Assembly (NCBI GenBank): GCA_016303095.1
Contig: JAEDMH010000011.1
Span: 1-26,368, forward strand
Direction of reading: 5' to 3'
Source: Lentisphaeria bacterium
Lineage (GTDB): Bacteria; Verrucomicrobiota; Lentisphaeria; Oligosphaerales; Oligosphaeraceae
DNA: 26,368 nt
Shown here: positions 15,570 to 22,861 of the stretch, piece after piece
How the letters are laid out: the number at the start of each line of letters is the position of its first letter
Numbering within the stretch: position 1 is the first letter of the stretch
Position numbers and translations under genes: made by a program
The notes under the pieces: model-generated
Databases searched by the model: none
What the model was told of the DNA's origin: nothing
What the model saw: the letters and a program-made list of their open reading frames with translations, nothing else

Positions 15570-16994
15570 TTACTTTTTCTGGAGATAGTCGTTGATGGCG
15601 GCGGCGGCCCGTCGGCCTTCTCCCATGGCCAGGATGACGGTGGCGGCGCCCAGGACAATGTCTCCGCCGGCGAAGACGCCGGGAAGGGAGGTGGCATTGG
15701 TGTCGGGATCCACCACGATATTGCCCTTGGCATTCACCTCCAGGCCCGGGGTAGTGGAGGGCACCAGAGGATTGGAGCCGTTGCCCACGGCCACCACCAC
15801 GGTATCCACATCCAAGGTGAATTCGCTGCCGGGGATGGCCACGGGGGAGCGGCGTCCGGAGGCATCCGGCTCTCCCAGTTCGTAGCGGAGGCATTCCAGG
15901 CCGCAGACCTTTCCGTCCTTGTCTCCCAGGATGCGTTTAGCGTTCTGCAGCACCAGGAACTCCACGCCCTCTTCCTGAGCATGGTGGACTTCCTCCCGCC
16001 GGGCGGGCATTTCCGCCAGGGAGCGCCGGTAGATGAGGTACACCTTTTCGGCGCCCAGGCGGAGGGCCATGCGGCTGGCGTCCATGGCCACATTGCCGCC
16101 GCCCAGCACCGCCACCCGCTTTCCATGCCAGAAGGGGGTGTCCGCCTGGCCCTCCAGGTAGGCCTTCATCAGATTGGCCCGGGTGAGATATTCGTTGGCG
16201 CTGAAGACGCCGATCAGATCCTCGCCGGGAATGTTCATGAACTTGGGCAAGCCCGCCCCCACGCCGATGAAGACGGCGTCAAAGCCATCCTTCTCCAGAA
16301 GATCCTTCAGCTTCCGGGTGCGCCCCACCACAAAGTTGGTCTCCAGGCGCACGCCCATCCGGCGCAAGCCGTCAATCTCTGCCCGCACAATGGCCTTGGG
16401 CAGACGGAACTCCGGGATGCCATACACCAGAACGCCTCCCAGCTGATGGAAGGCCTCGTAGACCGTCACGGCATGGCCGGCCCGGGCGCAGTCCGCCGCC
16501 ACGGTGATGGAGGCGGGACCGGAGCCGATGACCGCCACCCGCTTTCCCGTGGCCGGCGCACAGGCGGTCTCCTGGCCAGAGACATCTCCTGTCTCCCGGG
16601 CCAGATCCGCACAGAAGCGCTCCACCCGGCCAATGGCCACCGCCCCGTCCACGGTCTTCAACACCTTGCCCATGGTGCAGTTCTTCTGGCACTGCTTCTC
16701 CTGGGGGCACACCCGCCCGCACACCGCCGGCAGCAGAGAACTCTTCCGGATGATCTTCAAAGCGCCGGGAAAGTCTCCCTGGGCGGCCAAGCCCAAGAAT
16801 CCGGGAATGTCAATGGAGACAGGACATCCCTGGACGCAGGGACGGGTGGGACATTGGAGGCAGCGGGAGGCCTCCAGGCGCGCCTGTTCCGGGGTATATC
16901 CCAGGGCCACCTCCTTCATGTTGCGGGCCCGGATCGCCGGAGGCTGCTCCGGCATGGCCTGGGGCGGGATCGCCATTTTCTCCTTGGGTGTCAT
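15570..16994 (-). CDS. nfnB: NfnB/GltD-like iron-sulfur flavoprotein, large subunit of Nfn transhydrogenase
   Basis: 474-residue protein with two N-terminal [4Fe-4S] motifs (Cys 45, 48, 53, 57 and 92, 96, 102, 106), an FAD-binding segment VAVIGSGPASITVAADCARAG and a second dinucleotide-binding segment VAVLGGGNVAMDASR followed by YRRS, which contacts NADPH in relatives. Sequence alone would allow glutamate synthase small subunit (GltD) or sulfide dehydrogenase subunit, but the gene overlaps nfnA by ATGA, and a two-gene unit of this kind fits the NADH-dependent reduced ferredoxin:NADP+ oxidoreductase. NfnB in studied examples holds the bifurcating FAD. The frame extends upstream into nfnA; the ATG at 16994 is chosen for coupling and homology. 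Confidence 0.88.
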   Translation of the reverse strand: MTPKEKMAIPPQAMPEQPPAIRARNMKEVALGYTPEQARLEASRCLQCPTRPCVQGCPVSIDIPGFLGLAAQGDFPGALKIIRKSSLLPAVCGRVCPQEKQCQKNCTMGKVLKTVDGAVAIGRVERFCADLARETGDVSGQETACAPATGKRVAVIGSGPASITVAADCARAGHAVTVYEAFHQLGGVLVYGIPEFRLPKAIVRAEIDGLRRMGVRLETNFVVGRTRKLKDLLEKDGFDAVFIGVGAGLPKFMNIPGEDLIGVFSANEYLTRANLMKAYLEGQADTPFWHGKRVAVLGGGNVAMDASRMALRLGAEKVYLIYRRSLAEMPARREEVHHAQEEGVEFLVLQNAKRILGDKDGKVCGLECLRYELGEPDASGRRSPVAIPGSEFTLDVDTVVVAVGNGSNPLVPSTTPGLEVNAKGNIVVDPDTNATSLPGVFAGGDIVLGAATVILAMGEGRRAAAAINDYLQKK

Positions 16995-17848
16995 TTCGTG
17001 AAAATTCCTGCTTGGCAAACATGGGCACGGCCTTCGGCTTCCTGGGGACGGAAGGAGGAGGCGCGGCGAATCATTTGGTCCCACTCCACCTGGTGGGCAT
17101 CGAACTCCGGCCCGTCCACGCAGACGAACCGGGTCTTTCCCCCCACGGTGACCCGGCATCCGCCGCACATTCCCGTGCCATCGATCATGATGGTGTTCAG
17201 GGAAGCCACGGTCTTGACCTGGAAGGGCAGCGTGGTGAGGGCGCAGAATTTCATCATCACCGGCGGCCCGATGACGATCACTTCATCCACCTCCCCTGCC
17301 TGGCAAAGCTCCTTCAGGGGTTCGGTGACCAGCCCTTTCCGTCCGGAGGAGCCGTCATCGGTGATGAGAATCAAGCGGTCGCCGGCGATCTGCCGCATTT
17401 CCTCCTCCATGACGAAGAGGTCCTTGTTCCGGGCTCCCATGATGATGGTGACTTGGTTGCCAGCGGCCTTCAAGGCCTGGGCAATGGGATGGAGGGGAGC
17501 CACGCCAATGCCGCCTCCCACGCACACCACCCGGCCAGGCTTCTCCCCGTTCTCCCCCCGGATCTCCGTGGGACGGCCCAGGGGGCCCAGAAGGGCGGGA
17601 ATCTCCTGGCCTTCCTCCAGGGAGGCCAGACGCATGGTGGAGGCCCCCACGCTCTGGAAAATCAGGGTGATGGAGCCTTTCTCCGCATCGGCGTCCGCAA
17701 TGGTCAGGGGAATCCGCTCCCCCAACTCCTGATCGACCATGAGGATGATGAACTGCCCGGCCCGGCGCTCCCGGGCGATGAGGGGAGCCTCCACGTCCAT
17801 GCGGTAGACGTTTTCCGAGAGGCGCTGTTTTCGTAGAATCTTGTGCAT
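16991..17848 (-). CDS. nfnA: NfnA, FAD/NAD-binding [2Fe-2S] subunit of Nfn transhydrogenase
   Basis: 285-residue member of the dihydroorotate dehydrogenase electron transfer/sulfide dehydrogenase family. It has an N-terminal FAD-binding barrel, the NAD-binding motif VVCVGGGIGVAPLHPIAQAL (about 105-125), and a C-terminal [2Fe-2S] site with GMCGGC (about 225-229) and FVCVDGPEFDAH. With NfnB it would couple NADH and reduced ferredoxin oxidation to reduction of two NADP+, or run in reverse. AGGAG lies only 3 bases before the ATG. It starts 204 bases after gdhA; a hairpin in that gap may end the gdhA message. Confidence 0.9.
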   Translation of the reverse strand: MHKILRKQRLSENVYRMDVEAPLIARERRAGQFIILMVDQELGERIPLTIADADAEKGSITLIFQSVGASTMRLASLEEGQEIPALLGPLGRPTEIRGENGEKPGRVVCVGGGIGVAPLHPIAQALKAAGNQVTIIMGARNKDLFVMEEEMRQIAGDRLILITDDGSSGRKGLVTEPLKELCQAGEVDEVIVIGPPVMMKFCALTTLPFQVKTVASLNTIMIDGTGMCGGCRVTVGGKTRFVCVDGPEFDAHQVEWDQMIRRASSFRPQEAEGRAHVCQAGIFTK

Positions 17849-17906
17849 AGGCTCCTAATATAAGAGACGCCACCGGCGACGGAAGCCCCCTGTCCCCCTC
17901 CCCGCA

Positions 17907-17936
17907 AAAGCCTTCCCCCGAAACACGGGGGACTTT
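17907..17936 (-). terminator. Probable terminator downstream of gdhA
   Basis: On the minus strand TCCCCCG (17932-17926) pairs with CGGGGGA (17920-17914) around TGTTT, and an outer AAAG/CTTT pair extends it past a 3-base bulge; CTTTT follows. The U-run is short, so readthrough into nfnAB is possible. Confidence 0.5.
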
Positions 17937-18052
17937 CCCAGGGGGAGGGCAATCCAGGAGATTTCCGGCGACGGTGGTCTGGAGAGGGAGGAGAGGGGAA
18001 TCCAGAAGAAGGGCGATAGACACCCCTCCCCTCCCGGAGGCCAGAGCGCTCC

Positions 18053-19423
18053 TTACACGCCCTGGGCCAGCATGGCGTCGGCCACCTTGGTGAAGCCGGC
18101 GATGTTGGCGCCCATCACATAGTTGCCGGTGTGGCCGTATTTGGCCGCCGCCTGGTAGGCGTTGTCATGGATGGCGGCCATGATCTTCTTCAGGCGGCTG
18201 TCCACTTCCTCGCTGGTCCAGGAGAGGCGCTCGGAGTTCTGGGTCATCTCCAGACCGCTGGTGGCCACGCCGCCGGCGTTGGCCGCCTTGCCGGGAGCAT
18301 AGAGAATCTTGGCCTGGAGGAAGGCCTCCACGGCCTCGGGGGTGGAGGGCATGTTGGCTCCCTCGGCCACCAGAGTGCAGCCATGGGAGAGGAGGTAGGC
18401 GGCATCCTGTCCGTCCAGCTCGTTCTGGCGGCTGCAGGGGAAGGCGCAGTCCACCTTTTCCACCACCTGCCAGGGACGGGCCTGGGGGAAGAAGGCGGCG
18501 CCGGCAATCTCCTTCACCACTTCGCTGAGCTCGCCCCGGCGGACATTCTTCAACTCCATGATCATGGATAGATTTTCGGGGGTGATGCCCTCCTTCACGT
18601 AGAGAGCGCCGGAGCGGTCGGAGAGGGTCACCACCTTGGCGCCCAGCTGCATCAGCTTCTTGGCGGCAAAGCTGGCCACGTTGCCGGCGCCGGAGATGGC
18701 GCAGACCTTGCCCTCGAAATTCTGCTTCTGCACCGCCAGCATGTTCTCGGCAAAATACACCGCCCCGTAGCCCGTGGCCTCGGGACGGATCAGGGAGCCG
18801 CCAAAGGAAAGCCCCTTGCCCGTGAGCACTCCCGTCCAGTCATTGCGGATGCGACGATAGGCCCCGTAGAGATAGCCGATCTCCCGGCCGCCCACGTTCA
18901 TGTCGCCGGCGGGCACGTCCGTGTCCGGGCCAATGTGGCGGAACAGCTCGGTCATGAAGCTCTGGCAGAAGCGCATCACTTCCATGTCGCTGCAGCGCTT
19001 GCCGGGAGTGTGGGGGCTCTGCTTGGGGTTGAAGTCGCTTCCCCCCTTGCCGCCGCCCATGGGCAGAGTGGTGAGGGAGTTCTTGAAGACCTGCTCAAAG
19101 CCCAGGAACTTCAGCACAGAAAGATTCACCGTGGGGTCAAAACGGAGACCGCCCTTGAAGGGACCAATGGCGGAGTTGAACTGCACCCGGTACCCCCGGT
19201 TCACCCGCACCGCCCCCGTGTCGTCCACCCAAGGCACCCGGAAGAGGATGGTGCGCTCCGGCTCCACCAGACGCTCCAACACCGCATAGCGCTGATAGTC
19301 AGGATTGGCGTCAATCACCGGAGCCAGAGTGGTCAGCACCTCCTCCACCGCCTGCAAAAACTCAGGCTGGTCGGCGTTCTTGGCGCGGACATCCTGCAAA
19401 ATGGTTTCAATGTACTTGCTCAT
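18053..19423 (-). CDS. gdhA: Glutamate dehydrogenase GdhA (probably NADP-dependent)
   Basis: Reversible reductive amination of 2-oxoglutarate to glutamate, assimilating ammonium. The 456-residue product matches the hexameric bacterial type (~450). It shows GPFKGGLRF, the catalytic-lysine motif PMGGGKGGSDFNPK, and the Rossmann segment GAGNVASFAAKKLMQLGAKVVTLSDRSG; the SDRSG end resembles the NADP-specific E. coli enzyme more than NAD enzymes. The ATG at 19423 (MSKYIETIL) follows an AAGGAG 12 bases upstream; upstream in-frame codons belong to the promoter region. A sigma-54-type promoter and an operator lie upstream, suggesting nitrogen control. Confidence 0.95.
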   Translation of the reverse strand: MSKYIETILQDVRAKNADQPEFLQAVEEVLTTLAPVIDANPDYQRYAVLERLVEPERTILFRVPWVDDTGAVRVNRGYRVQFNSAIGPFKGGLRFDPTVNLSVLKFLGFEQVFKNSLTTLPMGGGKGGSDFNPKQSPHTPGKRCSDMEVMRFCQSFMTELFRHIGPDTDVPAGDMNVGGREIGYLYGAYRRIRNDWTGVLTGKGLSFGGSLIRPEATGYGAVYFAENMLAVQKQNFEGKVCAISGAGNVASFAAKKLMQLGAKVVTLSDRSGALYVKEGITPENLSMIMELKNVRRGELSEVVKEIAGAAFFPQARPWQVVEKVDCAFPCSRQNELDGQDAAYLLSHGCTLVAEGANMPSTPEAVEAFLQAKILYAPGKAANAGGVATSGLEMTQNSERLSWTSEEVDSRLKKIMAAIHDNAYQAAAKYGHTGNYVMGANIAGFTKVADAMLAQGV

Positions 19424-19589
19424 GTCGTCGAGGGACTCCTTAAAACATACAGGGAATGATGCCCGCCATCCCCAGCCCATCAGGGATCTCAAACCCCATA
19501 GCAGGAAAAGACCCCAAAAACCGGAGAAAGAACGGACGGATAACGAAAGACGGGGACGAACCCGCCCACGGGGCGGGGACGAATATCCT

Positions 19590-19605
19590 AGCAAGCAATA
19601 TGCCA
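19590..19605 (-). promoter_or_regulatory. Sigma-54-type promoter of gdhA
   Basis: TGGCATATTGCTTGCT on the minus strand has the -24 GG and -12 GC exactly 10 bases apart, as the consensus TGGCAC-N5-TTGCW requires. Transcription would start about 155 bases before the gdhA ATG. Confidence 0.7.
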
Positions 19606-19651
19606 GCTCACCCTGCCACCCCCGGAATCCCCCCGCGCTCCCAAGAAAGAA

Positions 19652-19687
19652 TTACAATAATTGTAAAATCCCGAATTTTGGATTACA
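19652..19687. promoter_or_regulatory. Palindromic operator upstream of gdhA (putative enhancer)
   Basis: TTACAATAATTGTAA (19652-19666) is a perfect 7-1-7 palindrome. It continues as AATCCC and is followed by GATTACA (19681-19687), whose TTACA begins 31 bases after the first one. The palindrome centre is about 55 bases upstream of the -24 element. The same arrangement recurs at 20374-20411, so it is probably the binding site of the neighbouring sigma-54 activator. Confidence 0.65.
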
Positions 19688-19689
19688 TT

Positions 19690-20247
19690 TTATGACATCC
19701 CCTCCCCGTTCCTAGGGGTGATCTTCACGAATTCCCCCCGGAATTGCCCCCACTTTTCCAGGAGTTCCCGGGCCCGGGAGGAGTCGGTGATGACCGCATG
19801 CTCCCGCAGAAGCCCCTTGAGCTCCTTCTCCTCTTGGGAGTCCGGCGAGATCCGAAGGCCCAGCACGTCCTCACGCCCCAGGAGTTTCCCCAGAGGGTCG
19901 TGGGCATAGGCGCATCCCCCGGTGATCTCCCGGGCGAAGTCCTCTCCCGGGAAGGTGAGAATGACCGCCCTGCCCCCCTGCATCCTGGCGCAGCCGCCCC
20001 GGCCCACCGCATCCGCCACGAAGGTGATGCCCCGGGCCAGCCCCTCTCCGAAGGAATCTCCCGCCACCCCCAGAAAGTGGATGGTCATGCGCTCCCGCGC
20101 CGGGGGATTCTCCCCAAATCGCTCCTGCATCCCGTGGGAAAAATCCCTTCCCACCCCGTTATCCTCCCGGGTCACCTTCCGGCCCACCGCATGCCTGGGA
20201 TGTTCCAGCAAAGGCAAAAGATTCTCCTTGTCGTAACGGTTCTCCAT
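19690..20247 (-). CDS. Small protein resembling a shortened GXGXG domain of glutamate synthase large subunit
   Basis: 185 residues, function unknown. Residues 18-25 and 54-76 (MTIHFLGVAGDSFGEGLARG) resemble the start of the GltB C-terminal GXGXG beta-helix domain; 81-117 (GCARMQGGRAVILTFPGEDF, then TGGCAYAHD) resemble its last turns; 139-178 resemble the helical tail that ends GltB (LKGLLREHAVITDSSRARELLEKW). About 70 residues of middle helix turns seem missing between residues 79 and 81. No amidotransferase or FMN/Fe-S synthase domain is present, so it cannot be a glutamate synthase. GGGAGGAG precedes the ATG. It has its own sigma-54-type promoter, divergent from the activator gene and followed by gdhA, so a role in ammonium assimilation or its control is inferred. 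A GlxC-like subunit is another possibility. Confidence 0.75.
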   Translation of the reverse strand: MENRYDKENLLPLLEHPRHAVGRKVTREDNGVGRDFSHGMQERFGENPPARERMTIHFLGVAGDSFGEGLARGITFVADAVGRGGCARMQGGRAVILTFPGEDFAREITGGCAYAHDPLGKLLGREDVLGLRISPDSQEEKELKGLLREHAVITDSSRARELLEKWGQFRGEFVKITPRNGEGMS

Positions 20248-20326
20248 GGTGGTCTCCTCCCGCCAGGGAAAGCCTGCGTCCCTCAGGCCCGCCCCTGGAC
20301 TATGCCCTCTCGACGGCACCCAAAAA

Positions 20327-20342
20327 AGCAAAGGACATGCCA
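20327..20342 (-). promoter_or_regulatory. Sigma-54-type promoter of the mini-GltB gene
   Basis: TGGCATGTCCTTTGCT on the minus strand, GG-N10-GC, followed by a T-run. It differs at one base from the + strand promoter at 20441. The expected start is about 70 bases before the gene's ATG. Confidence 0.75.
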
Positions 20343-20373
20343 GAATAGGAAAGGTTCTTCCCTGGGAACGTCA

Positions 20374-20411
20374 TTACAAATTCTGTAAAATCCCCCTTTT
20401 CCCAGATTACA
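20374..20411. promoter_or_regulatory. Operator shared by the divergent mini-GltB and activator promoters
   Basis: TTACAAATTCTGTAA (20374-20388) is a palindrome with one mismatch, continues as AATCCC, and is followed by GATTACA (20405-20411). The TTACA elements are 33 bases apart. The layout repeats that upstream of gdhA. It lies between two divergent sigma-54-type promoters, 40 and 61 bases from their -24 elements. Confidence 0.65.
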
Positions 20412-20440
20412 ATCTCTGGCGCCTTTCCTCTCCCGTCCTC

Positions 20441-20456
20441 TGGCATGCCCTTTGCT
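20441..20456 (+). promoter_or_regulatory. Sigma-54-type promoter of the activator gene
   Basis: TGGCATGCCCTTTGCT on the + strand, GG-N10-GC, followed by a T-run. The start would be near 20467, giving a ~90-base pyrimidine-rich leader. Together with the operator just upstream it suggests that the activator controls its own gene. Confidence 0.75.
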
Positions 20457-20555
20457 TTTTTCCGCTGAATCCCAAGAGAAAGGGTCCGTTTCCGGGGCCT
20501 CCTTCCCTAAGCTTTTCCTTTTTTTCCCGCTCATCGCCTTTCCCTGGTTTTGCCT

Positions 20556-22061
20556 ATGATATCCCACGAAATTGAGATTTTGCAGGAAGTCACCTCGGTG
20601 GTGGTGCGGGAGCGGGATGTGCGCCGGCTATTGGAGGAGGTGATTGAGATTCTGGAGCGGAATCTGGGGATGATGCGGGGCACCTTTGCCCTCCTGGAGG
20701 GGGACGAGCTGCGCATCGAGGCCAGCACCCGGACCCTGAACGCCGAGGAGCGCGCCCTGGGGCGCTACCACATCGGGGAGGGCATCACCGGGCTGGTGGC
20801 CAAGACCGGCAAGTCGGAGGTGGTGCTGGACGTGCGGAAGGATCACCGTTTCCTGAACCGCACCCGGAGCCGCACCGGCAACGAATCCCTCTCCTTCATC
20901 TGCGTCCCCCTCATCTATCGGGGACAGGTGGTGGGCACCCTCTCCGTGGACTGCGAGATGCGCGCCGACACCGGCGCCCTGGTGAAGGATGTGGCCTTCC
21001 TGGAGGTGATTGCCAACATCACCGCCGAGGCGGCGGCCGCCTGCCGGGAGGAGTGCGCGGAGCGGGAGGCCCTCATGGAGGAGAATCGGCAGCTGCGAGA
21101 CATGCTGCCCAGCAACCCGGGAAAGCTCATCGGCAACTGTCCGGACATGCGGAAGGTCTACGAGCAGATCCACCAGGTGGCCTCCAGCGGCGCCACAGTG
21201 CTCATCCGGGGCTCCAGCGGCACGGGCAAGGAACTGGTGGCCAAGGCCATCCAAGGACTCTCCCCCCGGCGGGACAAGCCCTTCGTGGTGCTGAATTGCG
21301 CCGCCCTTCCCGAAGCCCTGGTGGAGTCGGAGCTCTTCGGACACGAACGGGGCGCCTTCACCGGAGCCCAGGACCGGCGCATCGGACGGGCCGAGGCGGC
21401 GGACGGAGGCACCCTCTTTCTGGACGAAATCGGGGACCTGTCCATCCCCGTCCAGGTGAAGCTCCTGCGCTTCCTCCAGGAACGCACCTTCTGCCGGGTG
21501 GGTTCCAACGAGGAACTCCATAGCGATGTCCGCTTTATCGCCGCCACCTCCCGGAACCTGGAGGAGCTGATGGCCCGAAAGCTCTTCCGGGAGGACTTGT
21601 ACTACCGCCTCTCCGTCTTCCCCATCGCCATGCCCGACCTGGCCCAGCGGGGAGGCGACATCATCCTCCTGGCCCAGCATTTCCTGAAGAAGCTCAACGC
21701 CCGCTACGGCAAGCGCATCACCCGCATCTCCTCCCCCGCCGCCAATATGCTCCAGGCCTACGCCTGGCCCGGAAACGTCCGGGAGCTGGAAAACTGCATG
21801 GAACGGGCCGTCCTCACCGCCAAGGACGACTGCGTCCACGGATACAATCTCCCCCCCACCCTCCAACGCCCCGAATTCTCCGAGGATCCCTTCCGCCCCG
21901 ACGAACACCTCACCCTGGAGGAGCAGCTGGCCGCCGTGGAACGGAAAATCCTGGAGAGCGCCCTGAAGCGCCACAACGGCAACCGGGCCGCCGCCGGACG
22001 GGAGCTGGGGGTCTCCCCCCGGATGATGAACTATCGCCTGAACAAGGCGGGCCTCCAATAG
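20556..22061 (+). CDS. Sigma-54-dependent transcriptional activator (GAF-AAA+-Fis HTH)
   Basis: 501-residue enhancer-binding protein. An N-terminal GAF sensor domain spans about 10-165, a short coiled linker about 165-185, and the AAA+ domain about 190-425: Walker A GSSGTGKE at 219-226, the sigma-54 contact loop GAFTGA at 266-271, Walker B GGTLFLDEIG at 284-293, and LFREDLYYRLSVFPI with the arginine finger. A Fis-type helix-turn-helix ends the protein (about 455-500; NGNRAAAGRELGVS). Domain order is NifA-like, but no nif genes are present. The signal bound by GAF is unknown. I prefer the ATG at 20556 over TTG at 20550; neither has a Shine-Dalgarno. It is probably autoregulated and controls gdhA and the mini-GltB gene. 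Confidence 0.93.
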   Translation: MISHEIEILQEVTSVVVRERDVRRLLEEVIEILERNLGMMRGTFALLEGDELRIEASTRTLNAEERALGRYHIGEGITGLVAKTGKSEVVLDVRKDHRFLNRTRSRTGNESLSFICVPLIYRGQVVGTLSVDCEMRADTGALVKDVAFLEVIANITAEAAAACREECAEREALMEENRQLRDMLPSNPGKLIGNCPDMRKVYEQIHQVASSGATVLIRGSSGTGKELVAKAIQGLSPRRDKPFVVLNCAALPEALVESELFGHERGAFTGAQDRRIGRAEAADGGTLFLDEIGDLSIPVQVKLLRFLQERTFCRVGSNEELHSDVRFIAATSRNLEELMARKLFREDLYYRLSVFPIAMPDLAQRGGDIILLAQHFLKKLNARYGKRITRISSPAANMLQAYAWPGNVRELENCMERAVLTAKDDCVHGYNLPPTLQRPEFSEDPFRPDEHLTLEEQLAAVERKILESALKRHNGNRAAAGRELGVSPRMMNYRLNKAGLQ

Positions 22062-22076
22062 CCCCGCCCGCCCCGC

Positions 22077-22093
22077 CCCCTGCAGGGGTTTTT
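22077..22093 (+). terminator. Intrinsic terminator of the activator gene
   Basis: CCCC (22077-22080) and GGGG (22085-22088) flank TGCA and are followed by TTTTT, 15 bases after the stop codon. The stem is short but all G-C. Confidence 0.65.
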
Positions 22094-22117
22094 CCTAAGA
22101 GGAGACGACTTCCCCGG

Positions 22118-22231
22118 TACAATCATCGCCCCGGGGGGTATATTACCGTGTTTTTCCCCCGTGCCTTCCCCCTTGGGGGAAAGGCCTTCCGCCCGGTGCG
22201 GCCCCCTTCCTCCCCTTGGAACGGTCCGCAC
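22118..22231 (+). promoter_or_regulatory. Candidate promoter and structured leader of the hydrogenase operon
   Basis: TACAAT (22118-22123) and TATATT (22139-22144, after a G-run) are -10-like boxes without good -35 partners. Downstream, 22163-22172 pair with 22175-22185 (GCCTTCCCCC against GGGGGAAAGGC, one bulge) and GTGCGG (22196-22201) pairs with CCGCAC (22226-22231). The 281-base gap before hydC contains no other gene; no sigma-54 element or operator copy is seen here. Confidence 0.35.
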
Positions 22232-22342
22232 GTCTCCCACACCCCCCGACTCCCCTGCTTACGGTCCCCGCTCCCTCCTCCCGGAGGCCCCGAGAGCCAA
22301 GACCACGACAGGAAAGTCCCCAAAAGGTAAACACACCCTTCT

Positions 22343-22858
22343 ATGTGCTGCAGCAATCTCTCTGAGGGCGCCAAGGCGAAATTCGCCGAGCTGGACGCCT
22401 TTATTGACGGACTGGGCATCGTGGCCGACGACGAACGGCGCCGCGGCCACCTGATCCAGGTCCTGCACCGGGCCCAGGATATCTTCGGATACCTCCCCCG
22501 GGAGGTCCAGAAACACGTGGCCGACAAGCTCGTCCTCACTGAGGCCCAGGTCTCCGGCGTGGTGAGTTTCTACAACTACTTCACCACCGAGCCCAAGGGA
22601 AAGTACCGCATCGACGTGTGCCTGGGCACCGCCTGCTATGTGAAAGGCTCCGAACGGGTGCTCCAGGAAATCGAGCGCGTTCTGGGCGTGAAGGCCGACA
22701 CCGTCCCCACCGCCGACGGCCTCTTCTCCATCAGCGCCCTGCGCTGCGTGGGCGCCTGCGGCCTGGCTCCCGTCATGGTCATCAACGGAAAGGTTTACGG
22801 GAAGGTGACCCCCGCCAAGGCCGTCGCCATCATCAACGAGTACAAGGCTAAGGGCTGA
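22343..22858 (+). CDS. hydC: NuoE-like [2Fe-2S] subunit of trimeric [FeFe] hydrogenase (HydC/HndA)
   Basis: 171-residue thioredoxin-like ferredoxin of the NuoE family. Cluster ligands are visible as Cys93, Cys98 (CLGTAC) and Cys135, Cys139 (CVGAC). It passes electrons within the NADH module of the complex. First gene of hydC-hydB-hydA; only 3 bases separate its stop from hydB, so they are coupled. An AAAAGG about 15 bases upstream is the only ribosome-site candidate for the ATG at 22343. Complex I membership is excluded by the hydA gene downstream and lack of other nuo genes in view. Confidence 0.92.
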   Translation: MCCSNLSEGAKAKFAELDAFIDGLGIVADDERRRGHLIQVLHRAQDIFGYLPREVQKHVADKLVLTEAQVSGVVSFYNYFTTEPKGKYRIDVCLGTACYVKGSERVLQEIERVLGVKADTVPTADGLFSISALRCVGACGLAPVMVINGKVYGKVTPAKAVAIINEYKAKG

Positions 22859-22861
22859 GCT

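Noticed and set aside
15570..16994. Calling this gene gltD (glutamate synthase small subunit)
   Set aside because: No glutamate synthase large subunit is encoded nearby (the mini-GltB protein lacks the catalytic domains) and the gene overlaps nfnA, so Nfn is the better reading.
13447..17732. Two long + strand frames opposite glnS and nfnAB
   Set aside because: They are fully antisense to securely identified genes and show no motifs.
19652..19666. A PerR box in front of gdhA
   Set aside because: Spacing and symmetry fit, but the same site recurs with sigma-54-type promoters and next to a sigma-54 activator, which explains it better; kept as an alternative in the findings.
20556..22061. Naming the activator nifA
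   Set aside because: The domain order is NifA-like, but GAF-AAA+-Fis proteins serve many roles and there are no nitrogen-fixation genes in view.
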